64,000 nt of DNA from CADEDV01 sp048498035 (GTDB lineage: Bacteria; Bacteroidota; Bacteroidia; Chitinophagales; Chitinophagaceae). A model generated the notes under the pieces. The model worked only from the letters and a program-made list of their open reading frames with translations, ran no database searches and was not told the origin of the DNA. The DNA is taken from NCBI GenBank assembly GCA_048498035.1, contig JBEHYT010000003.1, positions 124,001 to 188,000 on the forward strand, read 5' to 3'. The position numbers and the translations under genes were made by a program. Below, piece by piece: positions 6,957-15,581 of the stretch. Every line of letters starts with the position of its first letter. The stretch's first letter is position 1.

Positions 6957-7811
6957 TCAACTCCATTCACTATCCTGTTTTTGCTGACTGCGATTCACTC
7001 TCGTGGCAATCATTACACTTGCTTCAAAAAGCAGGTAGAGCGGAATGGTTACAATGGTAAGACTAAATGGATCCGTGGACGGCGTAATGATTGCTGCCGC
7101 AATAACAATGAGTACAAACGCATGGCGTCGGTATTTGCGCAGGAATTTGCCGGTTACCAGCCCAATTTTGGCCAGTAACATTACCAGCAGCGGAAGCTGA
7201 AAGAGCACACCAATCCCCACGGTAGTATAAATCAGGTTTTCCAGGTAATCGGAAAAGGTGGGTCGTATATCAATCTGCGGGCTTAGTTTATAATTAAAAT
7301 AAAAATTAACCATGAACGGCGTCAGGATATAATACCCAAAGGCAACACCGAGGAAAAAAAGTAACGATACCCAAAAAATAATCCCTCTTGTTTTACGTAC
7401 TTCTTTTTCAGATAAAGCCGGACGAACAAAGCGCCACAGTTCCCAGAAAACGTAGGGGAAGGCAACCACAAAACCACCTATAAAAGCAACCGTAAATGAG
7501 GAAATAAACTGCCCGGTCATGGTGTTTTCCTGGAAGCGGGCATCCAGTGGCGGAAAGCAAAGCACATCGCCAATGTGAAGTGTATGTCCCATGGAACACA
7601 GCCAGCGCGAGGCGATAAAATCGGATCGCGTGGGTGCAAACAGAACATTATTAACTACAAAATCAATAAAAATGAATACGATGATTGCGCCCACCACAAC
7701 GGCAATCACCGAGCGGATAATATGCCAGCGCAATTCTTCAAGATGGTCGATAAACGACATTTCGGCCTGGTCGTTCCGGTTGCGCTTATTAAAAAAGTCC
7801 AATAGAGCCAT
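6957..7811 (-). CDS. tatC: Sec-independent (Tat) translocase subunit TatC
   Basis: A 284-aa, six-helix inner-membrane protein that recognises twin-arginine signal peptides. The family hallmark FIDHLEELRWHII is at residues about 20-32. Typical segments are FPYVFWELWRFVRPALSEKE and, late in the protein, AAAIITPSTDPFSLTIVTIPLYLLFE. The first periplasmic loop carries an insert with two cysteines (SRWLCSMGH, DVLCFPP), making it longer than the E. coli protein, as in other Bacteroidota. TatA is not in the window. It lies between a CorC-like gene and rpiB in one directional run. Confidence 0.95.
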   Translation of the reverse strand: MALLDFFNKRNRNDQAEMSFIDHLEELRWHIIRSVIAVVVGAIIVFIFIDFVVNNVLFAPTRSDFIASRWLCSMGHTLHIGDVLCFPPLDARFQENTMTGQFISSFTVAFIGGFVVAFPYVFWELWRFVRPALSEKEVRKTRGIIFWVSLLFFLGVAFGYYILTPFMVNFYFNYKLSPQIDIRPTFSDYLENLIYTTVGIGVLFQLPLLVMLLAKIGLVTGKFLRKYRRHAFVLIVIAAAIITPSTDPFSLTIVTIPLYLLFEASVMIATRVNRSQQKQDSEWS

Positions 7812-7849
7812 GCAATAATTCCAGTTTGTTGATCAGCTGAATTCCCGTT

Positions 7850-9097
7850 TTATTTCAGCTTTTTCATTTTTACCATTTCAATCCGGGTGTCGCTTACACT
7901 GATAATATCAAATTCGTAATCATCAATAATGACCCGCTCTTTTTGATGCGGGATGGTTTCATAATAATTGATAATAAAACCAGAAAGTGTTTCTGTATCG
8001 TGTTCCGGAAATTCAAATCCATATTTATTTTCCAGGTAATCCAGTTCCAGGCGACCCGAAAAAATGTATTCATTCTCGGCTATTTGTTTTTCAACAAATT
8101 CCTCGGTGTCGTATTCGTCTTCAATTTCCCCAAACAATTCTTCCAGTACATCTTCCATTGTAATGATCCCCGCGGTGCCGCCAAATTCATCTACCACCCA
8201 GGCAATACTTTTACGCTCGCGTGAAAATTTGCCAATCAGGTCGGTGGCACTCATGCTTTCCGGCACTGCCGGGATGGGATGTAAAATAGCCTGGATGTTT
8301 TCCGGTCTTTTGAAAAGGTCCAACTGGTGGATATACCCGGAAATATGATCAATATTGCTATCGTACACCACCAGTTTGCTCAGCTTGGTGTGTACAAATT
8401 TCTCCCGCACCTCATTAATCGTCGACTTTAAATCGATCCCGATAATTTCTTTACGAGGTACAAGGCATTGCCGGATTTTAATTTTAGGCAATTCCTGCGC
8501 ATTTTCAAGTAATTGGGTGCTCCTTTCCTGTTTTTCCCCGTCCAGGTTAGGCTGAAAAAGGTTTTTGAGGTCGCTTCGCTTAAAGGCTTCTTTTTCTTTG
8601 TCTACCCTAACGCTCAATACGTATTTCAGGAGCCATTCCGCCAGTTTGATCAATCCTTCCGCCAGCGGGTAAAACATCTTATAAAAAATATCCGTAACGT
8701 ATGCGAACCTTGTAAGCATTACATTACTCCGTGCCCTGAAGATGGCGCGTGGGATAAATTCACATACAACTAATACCACGAAAGTGGCCAGCGTAATTTC
8801 GACGAGAATGTGAACGGAATCGTAGCCAATATGCAGGTATTTCCAGGCGGGCTGCATTACGTTGCTGATCTGCAGGCCGAAGAATACGAGGAAGATATTG
8901 AAGCCAATAAGTGTGGTCCCCAGGAAATTGGCAGGTGCATCTATAAACCGGGCGATGAGTAATCCGCTGGTGCCGCCCTGTTTTCTTTTTAATTCAATAT
9001 TCAGCCTGTTGGCACTGTAAAATGCCATTTCAATGCCTGCAAAGAAGGCCATCAGCAACACCGTCAGTACAAAAAAGACGATCGTCTTCCACTCCAT
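7850..9097 (-). CDS. CNNM/CorC-type membrane protein (hemolysin family, DUF21-CBS)
   Basis: A 415-aa protein. The N-terminal DUF21/CNNM transmembrane domain (about 1-170) begins with FFAGIEMAFYSANRLNIEL. A CBS pair (about 205-325) follows, including DEFGGTAGIITMEDVLEELFGEI, and a C-terminal CorC/HlyC domain (about 340-410). Such proteins are linked to magnesium or cobalt transport; the hemolysin label is historical. The gliding-associated GldE is a relative, but I see nothing that makes this one GldE. A TATCTTTA box lies exactly 4 nt before the ATG, suggesting a leaderless transcript. Confidence 0.9.
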   Translation of the reverse strand: MEWKTIVFFVLTVLLMAFFAGIEMAFYSANRLNIELKRKQGGTSGLLIARFIDAPANFLGTTLIGFNIFLVFFGLQISNVMQPAWKYLHIGYDSVHILVEITLATFVVLVVCEFIPRAIFRARSNVMLTRFAYVTDIFYKMFYPLAEGLIKLAEWLLKYVLSVRVDKEKEAFKRSDLKNLFQPNLDGEKQERSTQLLENAQELPKIKIRQCLVPRKEIIGIDLKSTINEVREKFVHTKLSKLVVYDSNIDHISGYIHQLDLFKRPENIQAILHPIPAVPESMSATDLIGKFSRERKSIAWVVDEFGGTAGIITMEDVLEELFGEIEDEYDTEEFVEKQIAENEYIFSGRLELDYLENKYGFEFPEHDTETLSGFIINYYETIPHQKERVIIDDYEFDIISVSDTRIEMVKMKKLK

Positions 9098-9101
9098 TTG
9101 G

Positions 9102-9109
9102 TAAAGATA
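9102..9109 (-). promoter_or_regulatory. -7 box TATCTTTA, 4 nt before ATG
   Basis: Read on the minus strand: TATCTTTA-ccaa-ATG (start at 9097). One of six cases in the window with exactly 4 nt between a TAnnTTTR box and the start codon. Confidence 0.5.
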
Positions 9110-9136
9110 AGGCAGTAATGAGGAATCATCCTGCTA

Positions 9137-9712
9137 TTAACCGGCCAGAAACTCCCTGACCGCCTTTTCGGCCTGTCGGCAGGCAACTTCCAGCTTGTCG
9201 TTCAGAATTATACGGTCAAAGTGCTGTTTAAAGGAAAGCTCATAGGAGGCCTTGCTGATACGGGCTTCCAGCGATTCCGGCGTTTCAGTGCCCCTCGCCT
9301 CCAGTCTTTTTTTCAATTCCGCGATAGAAGGAGGTTCTATAAATAACGACAATGAACTGCCCCGAAATTGCTGTTGAATATTGATGCCGCCTTTTACATC
9401 TACGTCCAGCAGGGGCGATTTTCCCAGGCTCCAGATACGGTCCAGTTCTGAACGAAGCGTGCCGTAATATTTGCCTTCATACACCATTTCCCATTCTACA
9501 AATTCACCCTGCTGTATTTTTTGCTGGAAGTCGGTTGCGGAGATAAAGTAGTAATCAATATTGTTTCGTTCGCCGTTGCGCGGTTGCCGCGTGGCCGCGG
9601 AAATGGAGAAAGCAAGCTGATCCGGCATGGTTTGAAGCAGGTGGCGGGTAACGGATGTTTTGCCCGCCCCCGAAGGCGCTGCAATAATGATCAGCTTGTG
9701 CAATTTTGCCAT
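9137..9712 (-). CDS. gmk: Guanylate kinase
   Basis: A 191-aa enzyme phosphorylating GMP to GDP. The P-loop APSGAGKTS is near residue 12, the GMP-binding region has R-x-x-R-x-x-x-x-x-x-x-D-Y-x-F and G-E-F-x-E-W, and the LID follows RRLEARGTE-type sequence (here KKRLEARGTETPE). I prefer the ATG at 9712 over a TTG six bases upstream because the longer form only adds two residues. It is followed by the CorC-like gene and preceded by murA, all on the minus strand. In many Bacteroidota yicC is next to gmk; here yicC is 45 kb away. Confidence 0.96.
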   Translation of the reverse strand: MAKLHKLIIIAAPSGAGKTSVTRHLLQTMPDQLAFSISAATRQPRNGERNNIDYYFISATDFQQKIQQGEFVEWEMVYEGKYYGTLRSELDRIWSLGKSPLLDVDVKGGINIQQQFRGSSLSLFIEPPSIAELKKRLEARGTETPESLEARISKASYELSFKQHFDRIILNDKLEVACRQAEKAVREFLAG

Positions 9713-9759
9713 GCGCAAAGAAAGGAAAAATAACTATTTCGCCGGGCGAAAATCATCTG

Positions 9760-11064
9760 TTATACCCGTTTTATATCAGCGCCCAGTTTTCGAAGCCGCT
9801 CATCAATCTGCTGGTACCCGCGATCAATCTGTTCTATGTTCTGGATGGTACTTTTTCCATCTGCGCTCAGCGCAGCAATCAATAGCGCCACACCAGCCCG
9901 GATATCGGGGCTGCTCATGGTTATTCCCCGCAGGTTTTGCTGGCGCTCCAGCCCAATTACTACTGCGCGGTGGGGATCACATAACACAATGCGGGCGCCC
10001 ATATCAATCAATTTGTCTACAAAGAAAAGACGGCTCTCAAACATTTTTTGATGCACCAGCACAGATCCGGTGGCCTGGATAGCCGTTACGAGGATAATGC
10101 TCAGCAAATCGGGTGTGAAACCAGGCCAGGGATGATCGTAAATGGTCAGGATCGATCCGTCAAGGAAGGTCTGGATCTCATAATTTTTTTGTGCAGGAAC
10201 ATGGATCGAATCGCCCTGGATGGAAAGCTCAATACCCAGTTGGCGGAATTTATCCGGTATCATCCCCAGGTGTTCCACGCCCGCATCACAAATGGTAATA
10301 TCACTTTGCGTCATCGCCGCCAGGCCTATAAAAGATCCGATCTCGATCATATCCGGCAGCATCCGGTGCGTAGTTCCCTGCAGGTAATTAACACCCCTGA
10401 TGATGAGCATATTGCTGCTGATCCCGGAAATATCAGCTCCCATCCGGTTGAGCATTTTGCAAAGCTGCTGGATGTAGGGTTCGCAGGCGGCATTATAAAT
10501 TGTTGTTGTACCCTGCGCCATTACCGCCGCCATCAGGATATTGGCCGTGCCGGTTACGGAGGGCTCGTCCAGCAACATTTCAACGCCCCTCAATTCCGGC
10601 GCTTCCAGGTGAAAAAAGCCATCCTGTTCTTCATAACGAAAACGGGCGCCCAGTTTTTCAAATCCAATAATATGTGTATCCAGCCTTCGGCGTCCAATTT
10701 TATCGCCACCGGGTTTTGGAATAAATGCTTTCCTGAATCGCGCCAGCAGCGGACCGGCCAGCATCACCGCACCACGCAATCGCCCGCTTTTTTTCCGGTA
10801 ATCTTCACTATGTAAATAGTCGATATTAATATCATCCGCCTGGAATGTGCAGGTATTGCTATCGGTACGCTCGATCTTCACATTCATTTCCCCCAGCAAT
10901 TCAATTAGCAGGTTTACGTCCAGGATGTCTGGTATATTGGATACAGTAATTTTTTCCGGCGTTAGCAACACGGCGCTGAGTATTTGCAAGGCTTCGTTTT
11001 TGGCGCCTTGCGGAACAATTGACCCCGAAAGCTTTTTTCCTCCGTTTACTTCAAATGAGTGCAT
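9760..11064 (-). CDS. murA: UDP-N-acetylglucosamine 1-carboxyvinyltransferase
   Basis: A 434-aa enoylpyruvyl transferase that catalyses the first committed step of peptidoglycan synthesis. Recognisable motifs are GAKNEALQILSAVLLT at the N-terminus (with the catalytic Lys22-Asn23) and RLRGAVMLAGPLLARF. The active-site loop PKPGGDKIGRRRLDTH carries Asp121 where E. coli has the fosfomycin-targeted Cys115. Also visible are SVTGTANILMAA and RAGVALLIAALSADG. The Cys-to-Asp exchange keeps activity in other bacteria but prevents fosfomycin alkylation. It lies between a DUF4290 gene and gmk. Confidence 0.96.
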   Translation of the reverse strand: MHSFEVNGGKKLSGSIVPQGAKNEALQILSAVLLTPEKITVSNIPDILDVNLLIELLGEMNVKIERTDSNTCTFQADDINIDYLHSEDYRKKSGRLRGAVMLAGPLLARFRKAFIPKPGGDKIGRRRLDTHIIGFEKLGARFRYEEQDGFFHLEAPELRGVEMLLDEPSVTGTANILMAAVMAQGTTTIYNAACEPYIQQLCKMLNRMGADISGISSNMLIIRGVNYLQGTTHRMLPDMIEIGSFIGLAAMTQSDITICDAGVEHLGMIPDKFRQLGIELSIQGDSIHVPAQKNYEIQTFLDGSILTIYDHPWPGFTPDLLSIILVTAIQATGSVLVHQKMFESRLFFVDKLIDMGARIVLCDPHRAVVIGLERQQNLRGITMSSPDIRAGVALLIAALSADGKSTIQNIEQIDRGYQQIDERLRKLGADIKRV

Positions 11065-11111
11065 GGATAATTTCGTTTAAAACCCTGGCTAACCGGGTGT
11101 AAAAATAAAAA

Positions 11112-11137
11112 GTTGAAAGTAGAACTTTCAACTTTTA
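11112..11137. terminator. Bidirectional-looking hairpin terminator
   Basis: AGTTGAAAGT-aga-ACTTTCAACT, a perfect 10-bp stem followed by TTTT on the plus strand and flanked by an A/T tract on the other side; it separates the DUF4290 gene from murA. Confidence 0.7.
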
Positions 11138-11160
11138 CAAAATGCATTATACCGGGCTTG

Positions 11161-11838
11161 TCAGTAGCGTTTTTTCTTGAAGTTGCCGCCACCGCCGTTG
11201 CCGCGATTATCATTTCTGCGTCCGCCGCCATTGCCGCGGTTCTGGTATTTATTACGTTGTTTGCCGTAGTTGTTGCCACCGCGGTTTTCGGGCTGGTTGC
11301 GGAAGGCCTTTACAAACGGTGTATTGGTAAAGGTGAGTTGCCCGTCGGTGATGCTCGACAATTCGCTTTGAATAGCGTCGTCATGCACCTGTTCTTTATG
11401 CCAGTTATTGTAGGCCAGTTTCATGTAATAGGCTACAGCATTGGCAAAACCGAGTTTTTTCTCAGGATTTTCTTCTTTCAGGGCCTTGTCGATGATCACT
11501 TCCAGGTTTTTACCCAGGTGCGAATATCGGGGGTGCCGTTTTGGGTAAGGAAGTGGGTCGGGTTTTGCTTTCAGTGTTTCCCGGGTTGGGATGGGGTAGG
11601 GCGATTTTACATCCAGCTTAAAATCTGCGATCAGGAAAAGGTGATCCCAAAGTTTATGACGGAAATCCTCTACATTTTTCAGATGCGGGTTCAAAAAACC
11701 CATCAATTCAATAACAGCGTATGCATTTCGCTGGCGGCGCTCCGGATCTTCAATAGCCAGCAGGTGTTCAATCATTTTCTGCACATGACGACCATATTCA
11801 CGCATTACCAGTTCATTCCTGGTAGTATTATATTCCAT
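11161..11838 (-). CDS. DUF4290 protein with glycine/arginine-rich tail
   Basis: A 225-aa protein of the Bacteroidota-specific DUF4290 family (residues 1-185), starting MEYNTTRNELVMREYGRHVQ and containing KLWDHLFLIADF. The last 45 residues are low-complexity and rich in R, G and N (RGGNNYGKQRNKYQNRGNGG-type). They resemble the RGG tails of RNA-binding proteins and end in a basic KKKRY. The neighbouring murA linkage is typical of the phylum. The molecular function is unknown; the tail suggests contact with RNA or another polyanion, which is inference only. Confidence 0.88.
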   Translation of the reverse strand: MEYNTTRNELVMREYGRHVQKMIEHLLAIEDPERRQRNAYAVIELMGFLNPHLKNVEDFRHKLWDHLFLIADFKLDVKSPYPIPTRETLKAKPDPLPYPKRHPRYSHLGKNLEVIIDKALKEENPEKKLGFANAVAYYMKLAYNNWHKEQVHDDAIQSELSSITDGQLTFTNTPFVKAFRNQPENRGGNNYGKQRNKYQNRGNGGGRRNDNRGNGGGGNFKKKRY

Positions 11839-11891
11839 GTAACCAAAGTTGGTGAAGAAACAAATGTAAGAAGAGATTGACTATTAATGAA

Positions 11892-11915
11892 ATCGCGCTT
11901 CCGGGGAAGCGCGAT
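11892..11915. repeat. Perfect 11-bp-stem hairpin
   Basis: ATCGCGCTTCC-gg-GGAAGCGCGAT, without a T tract. It lies in the 162-bp gap between the T9SS protein gene and the DUF4290 gene and may act as an mRNA stabiliser or regulator site. Confidence 0.6.
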
Positions 11916-11942
11916 TGGTCAATTTATAGGGGAAGGGAAAAG

Positions 11943-11970
11943 AAAGGGGCCCCGAACCAAGGCCCCTTTT
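11943..11970. terminator. Rho-independent terminator
   Basis: AAAGGGGCC-ccgaaccaa-GGCCCCTTTT; symmetrical A and T tracts allow function on both strands. It ends the minus-strand T9SS protein gene. Confidence 0.75.
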
Positions 11971-12000
11971 ACAAGCCACCATCCTCTTCCACCTAAGAGG

Positions 12001-13194
12001 TCATTTAATAAAAAGTTGATTGACAAACGACTGCCGCGTAAGGGGATCCACCACACGAACCCAATAAAAACCCTTATTTAACGTCGCAACCTGTTGATAA
12101 ACGCCACCAGATACCGTCACTTCCTTGTTGACAACAGTTTGTCCTAATTCGTTGTTTATAAGAACTATAAATTTTCCGGATGAATTAATATCAAATTTGA
12201 TACCAACTATGCCATCAGACGGGTTTGGATACACAGTAAAATGAACCGGATTGCCATTAAAGATATCCACATGTCTTACGACTGTAAAATAAGACTTACC
12301 GCGATTATCCAGCTGTTTAATCCTAAAAAAATATATCCCCATTTCCTGCGCCGTAAAAATACTATGATAATTTGCGCCAGGGCCTCCGGATTTAGGAAGA
12401 ACAGCAAATGTTTCAAAGTGCGCGCCATCCCGGCTTACCTGCGCTTCATAGTAGTAGTTCCCATTATCTGTCCGGTCAAAATTGCTCCAGTCTAACTTTA
12501 CCTGTTGTCCACTTTCGCGCACCGCGGTAAAATTGTAATTGTTGATCGGAAGGAGGTACGGATTGCAGGTGCAATATTCAAACCGGAAGCGCACAAATGC
12601 CGACGTAGCTACGGAACTGTTATAATTACCACCGGTACAGGATATATTGGTAAATGCGGTAATGTCATAGGTGTAACTCACGCTGTCTGTACCATAAAAT
12701 GCAACAATGGACGCGGAATCGCTGAGTGTCCGGCATACCGTTACGGCATTCAGCAGCGTATCATGTGAAATGGCAATGAAATCAGGCCCTCCGCCCAGCG
12801 GCGCAGTTGTTGGGCCTAATGTGTAGGGGCCATAATGATAGTTGATGGAATTGACGAGCGGAACAGCCAGGCCCGGACCAGTGATCTGGTCGGTCCGAAT
12901 GTAATAAATGTCGGCCGTTTGACTGGATGCTGAATTGTTTTCTACACTCACGGAATCAACAACACCGGTAATTGAAACGCAAAGTCGAACGCATTTGACC
13001 ATCCCGTTTACGGGATCAAACTGCGGAAATTTTACCTGCATGGAAGTAATTCCCGCAGGGGTGGCGATGGTGGTGTCGTACGCAACAGAACCGGGTGGTA
13101 GTCCATCGGGACATTGCGCATCCGAATGTGTAGTTTTCAACAGTAACATCGAGGTCAGAACCAAAGCAACGGCACGGTGATACACGTTTCTCAT
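12001..13194 (-). CDS. Secreted protein with C-terminal type IX sorting domain
   Basis: A 397-aa protein. A signal peptide (about 1-27) is followed by two hydrophobic beta-rich domains containing several Cys-rich stretches (SCTGG, EYCTCNPY). The C-terminal type A sorting domain spans about residues 320-397 (YPNPSDGIVGIKF ... GQTVV ... L-N-K-G-F-Y-W-V-R-V ... F-V-N-Q-L-F-I-K). That domain marks cargo for export through the type IX secretion system and removal or anchoring at the cell surface. The region at about 215-320 looks like a fibronectin-type or Ig-like domain. The passenger function is unknown. Confidence 0.85.
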   Translation of the reverse strand: MRNVYHRAVALVLTSMLLLKTTHSDAQCPDGLPPGSVAYDTTIATPAGITSMQVKFPQFDPVNGMVKCVRLCVSITGVVDSVSVENNSASSQTADIYYIRTDQITGPGLAVPLVNSINYHYGPYTLGPTTAPLGGGPDFIAISHDTLLNAVTVCRTLSDSASIVAFYGTDSVSYTYDITAFTNISCTGGNYNSSVATSAFVRFRFEYCTCNPYLLPINNYNFTAVRESGQQVKLDWSNFDRTDNGNYYYEAQVSRDGAHFETFAVLPKSGGPGANYHSIFTAQEMGIYFFRIKQLDNRGKSYFTVVRHVDIFNGNPVHFTVYPNPSDGIVGIKFDINSSGKFIVLINNELGQTVVNKEVTVSGGVYQQVATLNKGFYWVRVVDPLTRQSFVNQLFIK

Positions 13195-13466
13195 AGGGTT
13201 ACCGTTTGGATTTACACTTAGTTAACGATTGTAAAAATAAATCTGTCCGGCCAGCTCTGCAATTGTACAACTGCCCGATTTTCAAACTGGTATTTCACGA
13301 ATATCCACAGCAAATGTCCCCACGCATTATGCATGATGAAATGCTCTATCGCGCGATAATTACCAGGTATAAAAAATCGAAAAATGACGATCTGAAATTT
13401 TAATTCCCGGAGTTATCAACAGTTATTTTACTAAAATTCACAGGCGGATCGGATGCATTCATCAAC

Positions 13467-13474
13467 TAACTTTG
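13467..13474 (+). promoter_or_regulatory. -7 box TAACTTTG upstream of glycosyltransferase
   Basis: TAACTTTG ends 9 nt before the ATG at 13484 and overlaps the alternative GTG start at 13472, which argues for the downstream ATG. No TTG is seen at the -33 position. Confidence 0.55.
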
Positions 13475-13483
13475 CGCCCTGCC

Positions 13484-14620
13484 ATGCGAATTGCAGTTAA
13501 TACGAGATTTTTACTATCGGAGTATCGCGATGGATACGGGTATTTTCTATCCGAAATATTCGCACGCATCGTGCGTAACCACCCGGAACATGAATTTATT
13601 TTCATTTTTGACCGCCCATACGATCCCAAATTTGTTTTCTCCAATAACGTGAAAGCAATTGTTGTTGGTCCTCCAGCGCGCCATCCCCTCCTCTGGAATT
13701 TATGGTACAACTGGCGTATCCCGGTGGTTTTAAAAAAATACCAGGCGGATGTGTTTGTCTCGTGCGACAGCTATTGCTCTTTACGGACAAAAACGCCGCA
13801 GATGCTGGTGTTGCATGATCTTTCCTTTCTTCATTTCCCGGAATTCCTGATCCCGGCCCACCGCCGCTTTCTGCGTAGCAATACACCGGCTTTTGCCAGG
13901 AAGGCAACTGTGCTGGCCACTGTAAGCGAATTTTCAAAAAACGATATCGTTAACAACTACGGAATAAAAGCTGCCGATATTGCTGTTATTAATAATGCTG
14001 CCCGTGCAGGCTTTGCGCCGCTGGGCGCAACAGAAGCCGCTGCTGTCCGGGAGCAGCATACCGATGGGCGACAGTTTTTTTTATATGCCGGCGCCATTCA
14101 TCCCCGGAAGAACCTGACTAACCTGTTGAAAGCGTTTTCCATTTTTAAGAAGAAACAGAACAGCAATTTTAAGCTGGTTATCGCAGGCCGGCTGGCCTGG
14201 AAGTACGAAAAATTTGTAGAAAGCCTCCGCTCCTATAAATATCGTAATGATGTTATACTGCTGGGTTATGTGCCAGACGAAACACTCTTTCAACTGATGG
14301 GCGCTGCCTATGCGCTGGTATATCCCTCCTATTGGGAAGGCTTTGGTGTGCCTGTGCTTGAAGCCATGCAAAGCGGTACTCCGGTAATTACGTCTGTCAA
14401 TTCTTCCATGGAAGAAATTGCGGGAGATGCGGCACTGTATGCAGACCCGTCGTCTCATGAAGAAATTGCTGAAAAAATGCAATTGCTTTATAAGGATGAA
14501 AACCTTCGTGCCCGATTGATTGAAAAAGGAATTTTCCGTGCACGGGATTTTAGTTGGGATGACGCCGCAGCAAAATGTTGGTCGCTGATCTTAAAAGCTG
14601 CCGGTCAAACCATGCCCTGA
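13484..14620 (+). CDS. Family 4 glycosyltransferase (GT-B fold)
   Basis: A 378-aa cytoplasmic retaining glycosyltransferase. The N-terminal RIAVNTRFLL and acceptor-domain LHDLSFLHFPEF are visible, followed by the donor-binding part AGAIHPRKNLTNLLKAF, VIAGRLAWKYE and the family EX7E motif in YPSYWEGFGVPVLEAMQSGTPVI (E-G-F-G-V-P-V-L-E). Such enzymes build lipopolysaccharide or exopolysaccharide chains. It is divergent from the T9SS protein gene and followed by gldC. The ATG at 13484 was preferred because the -7 box lies over the longer start. The sugar specificity cannot be seen. Confidence 0.92.
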   Translation: MRIAVNTRFLLSEYRDGYGYFLSEIFARIVRNHPEHEFIFIFDRPYDPKFVFSNNVKAIVVGPPARHPLLWNLWYNWRIPVVLKKYQADVFVSCDSYCSLRTKTPQMLVLHDLSFLHFPEFLIPAHRRFLRSNTPAFARKATVLATVSEFSKNDIVNNYGIKAADIAVINNAARAGFAPLGATEAAAVREQHTDGRQFFLYAGAIHPRKNLTNLLKAFSIFKKKQNSNFKLVIAGRLAWKYEKFVESLRSYKYRNDVILLGYVPDETLFQLMGAAYALVYPSYWEGFGVPVLEAMQSGTPVITSVNSSMEEIAGDAALYADPSSHEEIAEKMQLLYKDENLRARLIEKGIFRARDFSWDDAAAKCWSLILKAAGQTMP

Positions 14621-14656
14621 ATTTGTTCTACCTTTACGGCCGCAATAAAATAAAAT

Positions 14657-15007
14657 ATGACAACCTCAACGATCTCGATTGATGTAACAATGGATGAGTC
14701 CCGCATTCCTGCGGCGATCAACTGGCACGCTTCGGATACCAGTGCAGACCAGGCCCAGAAAGCCAAAGCATTTATGCTTTCTTTTTGGGATGGCGCTGAA
14801 AAAGCAGCTTTGCGAATCGATCTCTGGACAAAAGACATGATGGTTGATGAGATGGCTGATTTTTTTTACCAGACATTAATGACCATGGCTGATACCTATG
14901 GCCGCGCTACTAATCACAATGAACTGGTGCAGGAAATGAAAACATTTGCAAAGGATTTCTATGCTAAATTCCAGGAAAAACAAATCCGGGAAAACAAAGC
15001 GCTTTAG
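14657..15007 (+). CDS. gldC: Gliding motility protein GldC
   Basis: A 116-aa soluble protein matching GldC of the Bacteroidota gliding/type IX machinery. Landmarks are IDVTMDESRIPAAINWHASD, SFWDGAEKAALRIDLWTKDM and MADTYGRATN. It has no signal peptide. A TACCTTTA box is 20 nt upstream (14629-14636). GldC is an accessory component not required for secretion in all species; its precise role is unclear. It sits next to a YqeY-like gene rather than in a gld operon. Confidence 0.92.
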   Translation: MTTSTISIDVTMDESRIPAAINWHASDTSADQAQKAKAFMLSFWDGAEKAALRIDLWTKDMMVDEMADFFYQTLMTMADTYGRATNHNELVQEMKTFAKDFYAKFQEKQIRENKAL

Positions 15008-15051
15008 CAGTTGTTTATTTTGATAACTATTCACAATTCTAATTTTTTGCC

Positions 15052-15507
15052 ATGACACTCGAACAAAAGATAATGACTGATTTGAAAGCAGCGATGCTCG
15101 CCAAGGATGAAGTAGCGCTTCGTAGCTTGCGTGCCATCAAAGCCGCCATTTTGCTGGCCAAAACTTCTGAAGGTGCAAGTGGTGACATGAAAGAGGAAGA
15201 TGAGGTTAAGCTATTGCAGAAGCTGGTGAAACAACGGAAAGATTCACTTGATATCTATACCCAACAAAATCGCGCCGACCTGGCGCAAAAAGAGCAGGAA
15301 GAAATTGCCGTGATCGAAAAATTTCTGCCGAAGCAATTGTCGCCCGAAGAGATCAGGGCGGAACTTACCCGCATCATCCAGGAAGTTGGTGCTACCTCCC
15401 CTGCAGATATGGGCAAAGTGATGGGCGCTGCCACCAAACAGTTGAGCGGAAAGGCGGATGGAAAAACAATTTCAACGCTGGTAAAGGAATTGCTGGCGGG
15501 CAAATAA
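15052..15507 (+). CDS. GatB/YqeY domain protein
   Basis: A 151-aa soluble helical protein of the YqeY family, homologous to the C-terminal tail domain of GatB in tRNA-dependent amidotransferase. Typical sequence: the start MTLEQKIMTDLKAAMLAKDEVALRSLRAIKAA-like helix, EEIAVIEKFLPKQLSPEEI, and the final GKVMGAATKQLSGKADGKTI. The length is normal. It lies in a plus-strand run between gldC and a cvpA-like gene. The family may contact tRNA; its physiological role is not established. Confidence 0.93.
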   Translation: MTLEQKIMTDLKAAMLAKDEVALRSLRAIKAAILLAKTSEGASGDMKEEDEVKLLQKLVKQRKDSLDIYTQQNRADLAQKEQEEIAVIEKFLPKQLSPEEIRAELTRIIQEVGATSPADMGKVMGAATKQLSGKADGKTISTLVKELLAGK

Positions 15508-15581
15508 CTGTTCAGCCGTAGGCTTTAATAGTTTATTGACACTAAATGGGTGATACTTGCGTTGATACCTAAACCAACATC

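Noticed and set aside
10048..10815. 255-codon open frame opposite murA
   Set aside because: Antisense to a conserved essential gene; residue composition (His/Arg/Gln rich) is unlike a real protein and it lacks any promoter.
11113..11880. 255-codon open frame on the plus strand opposite the DUF4290 gene
   Set aside because: It is the antisense of the Gly/Arg-rich tail and rest of that gene; the sequence is Val/Ala-rich low complexity and matches no family.
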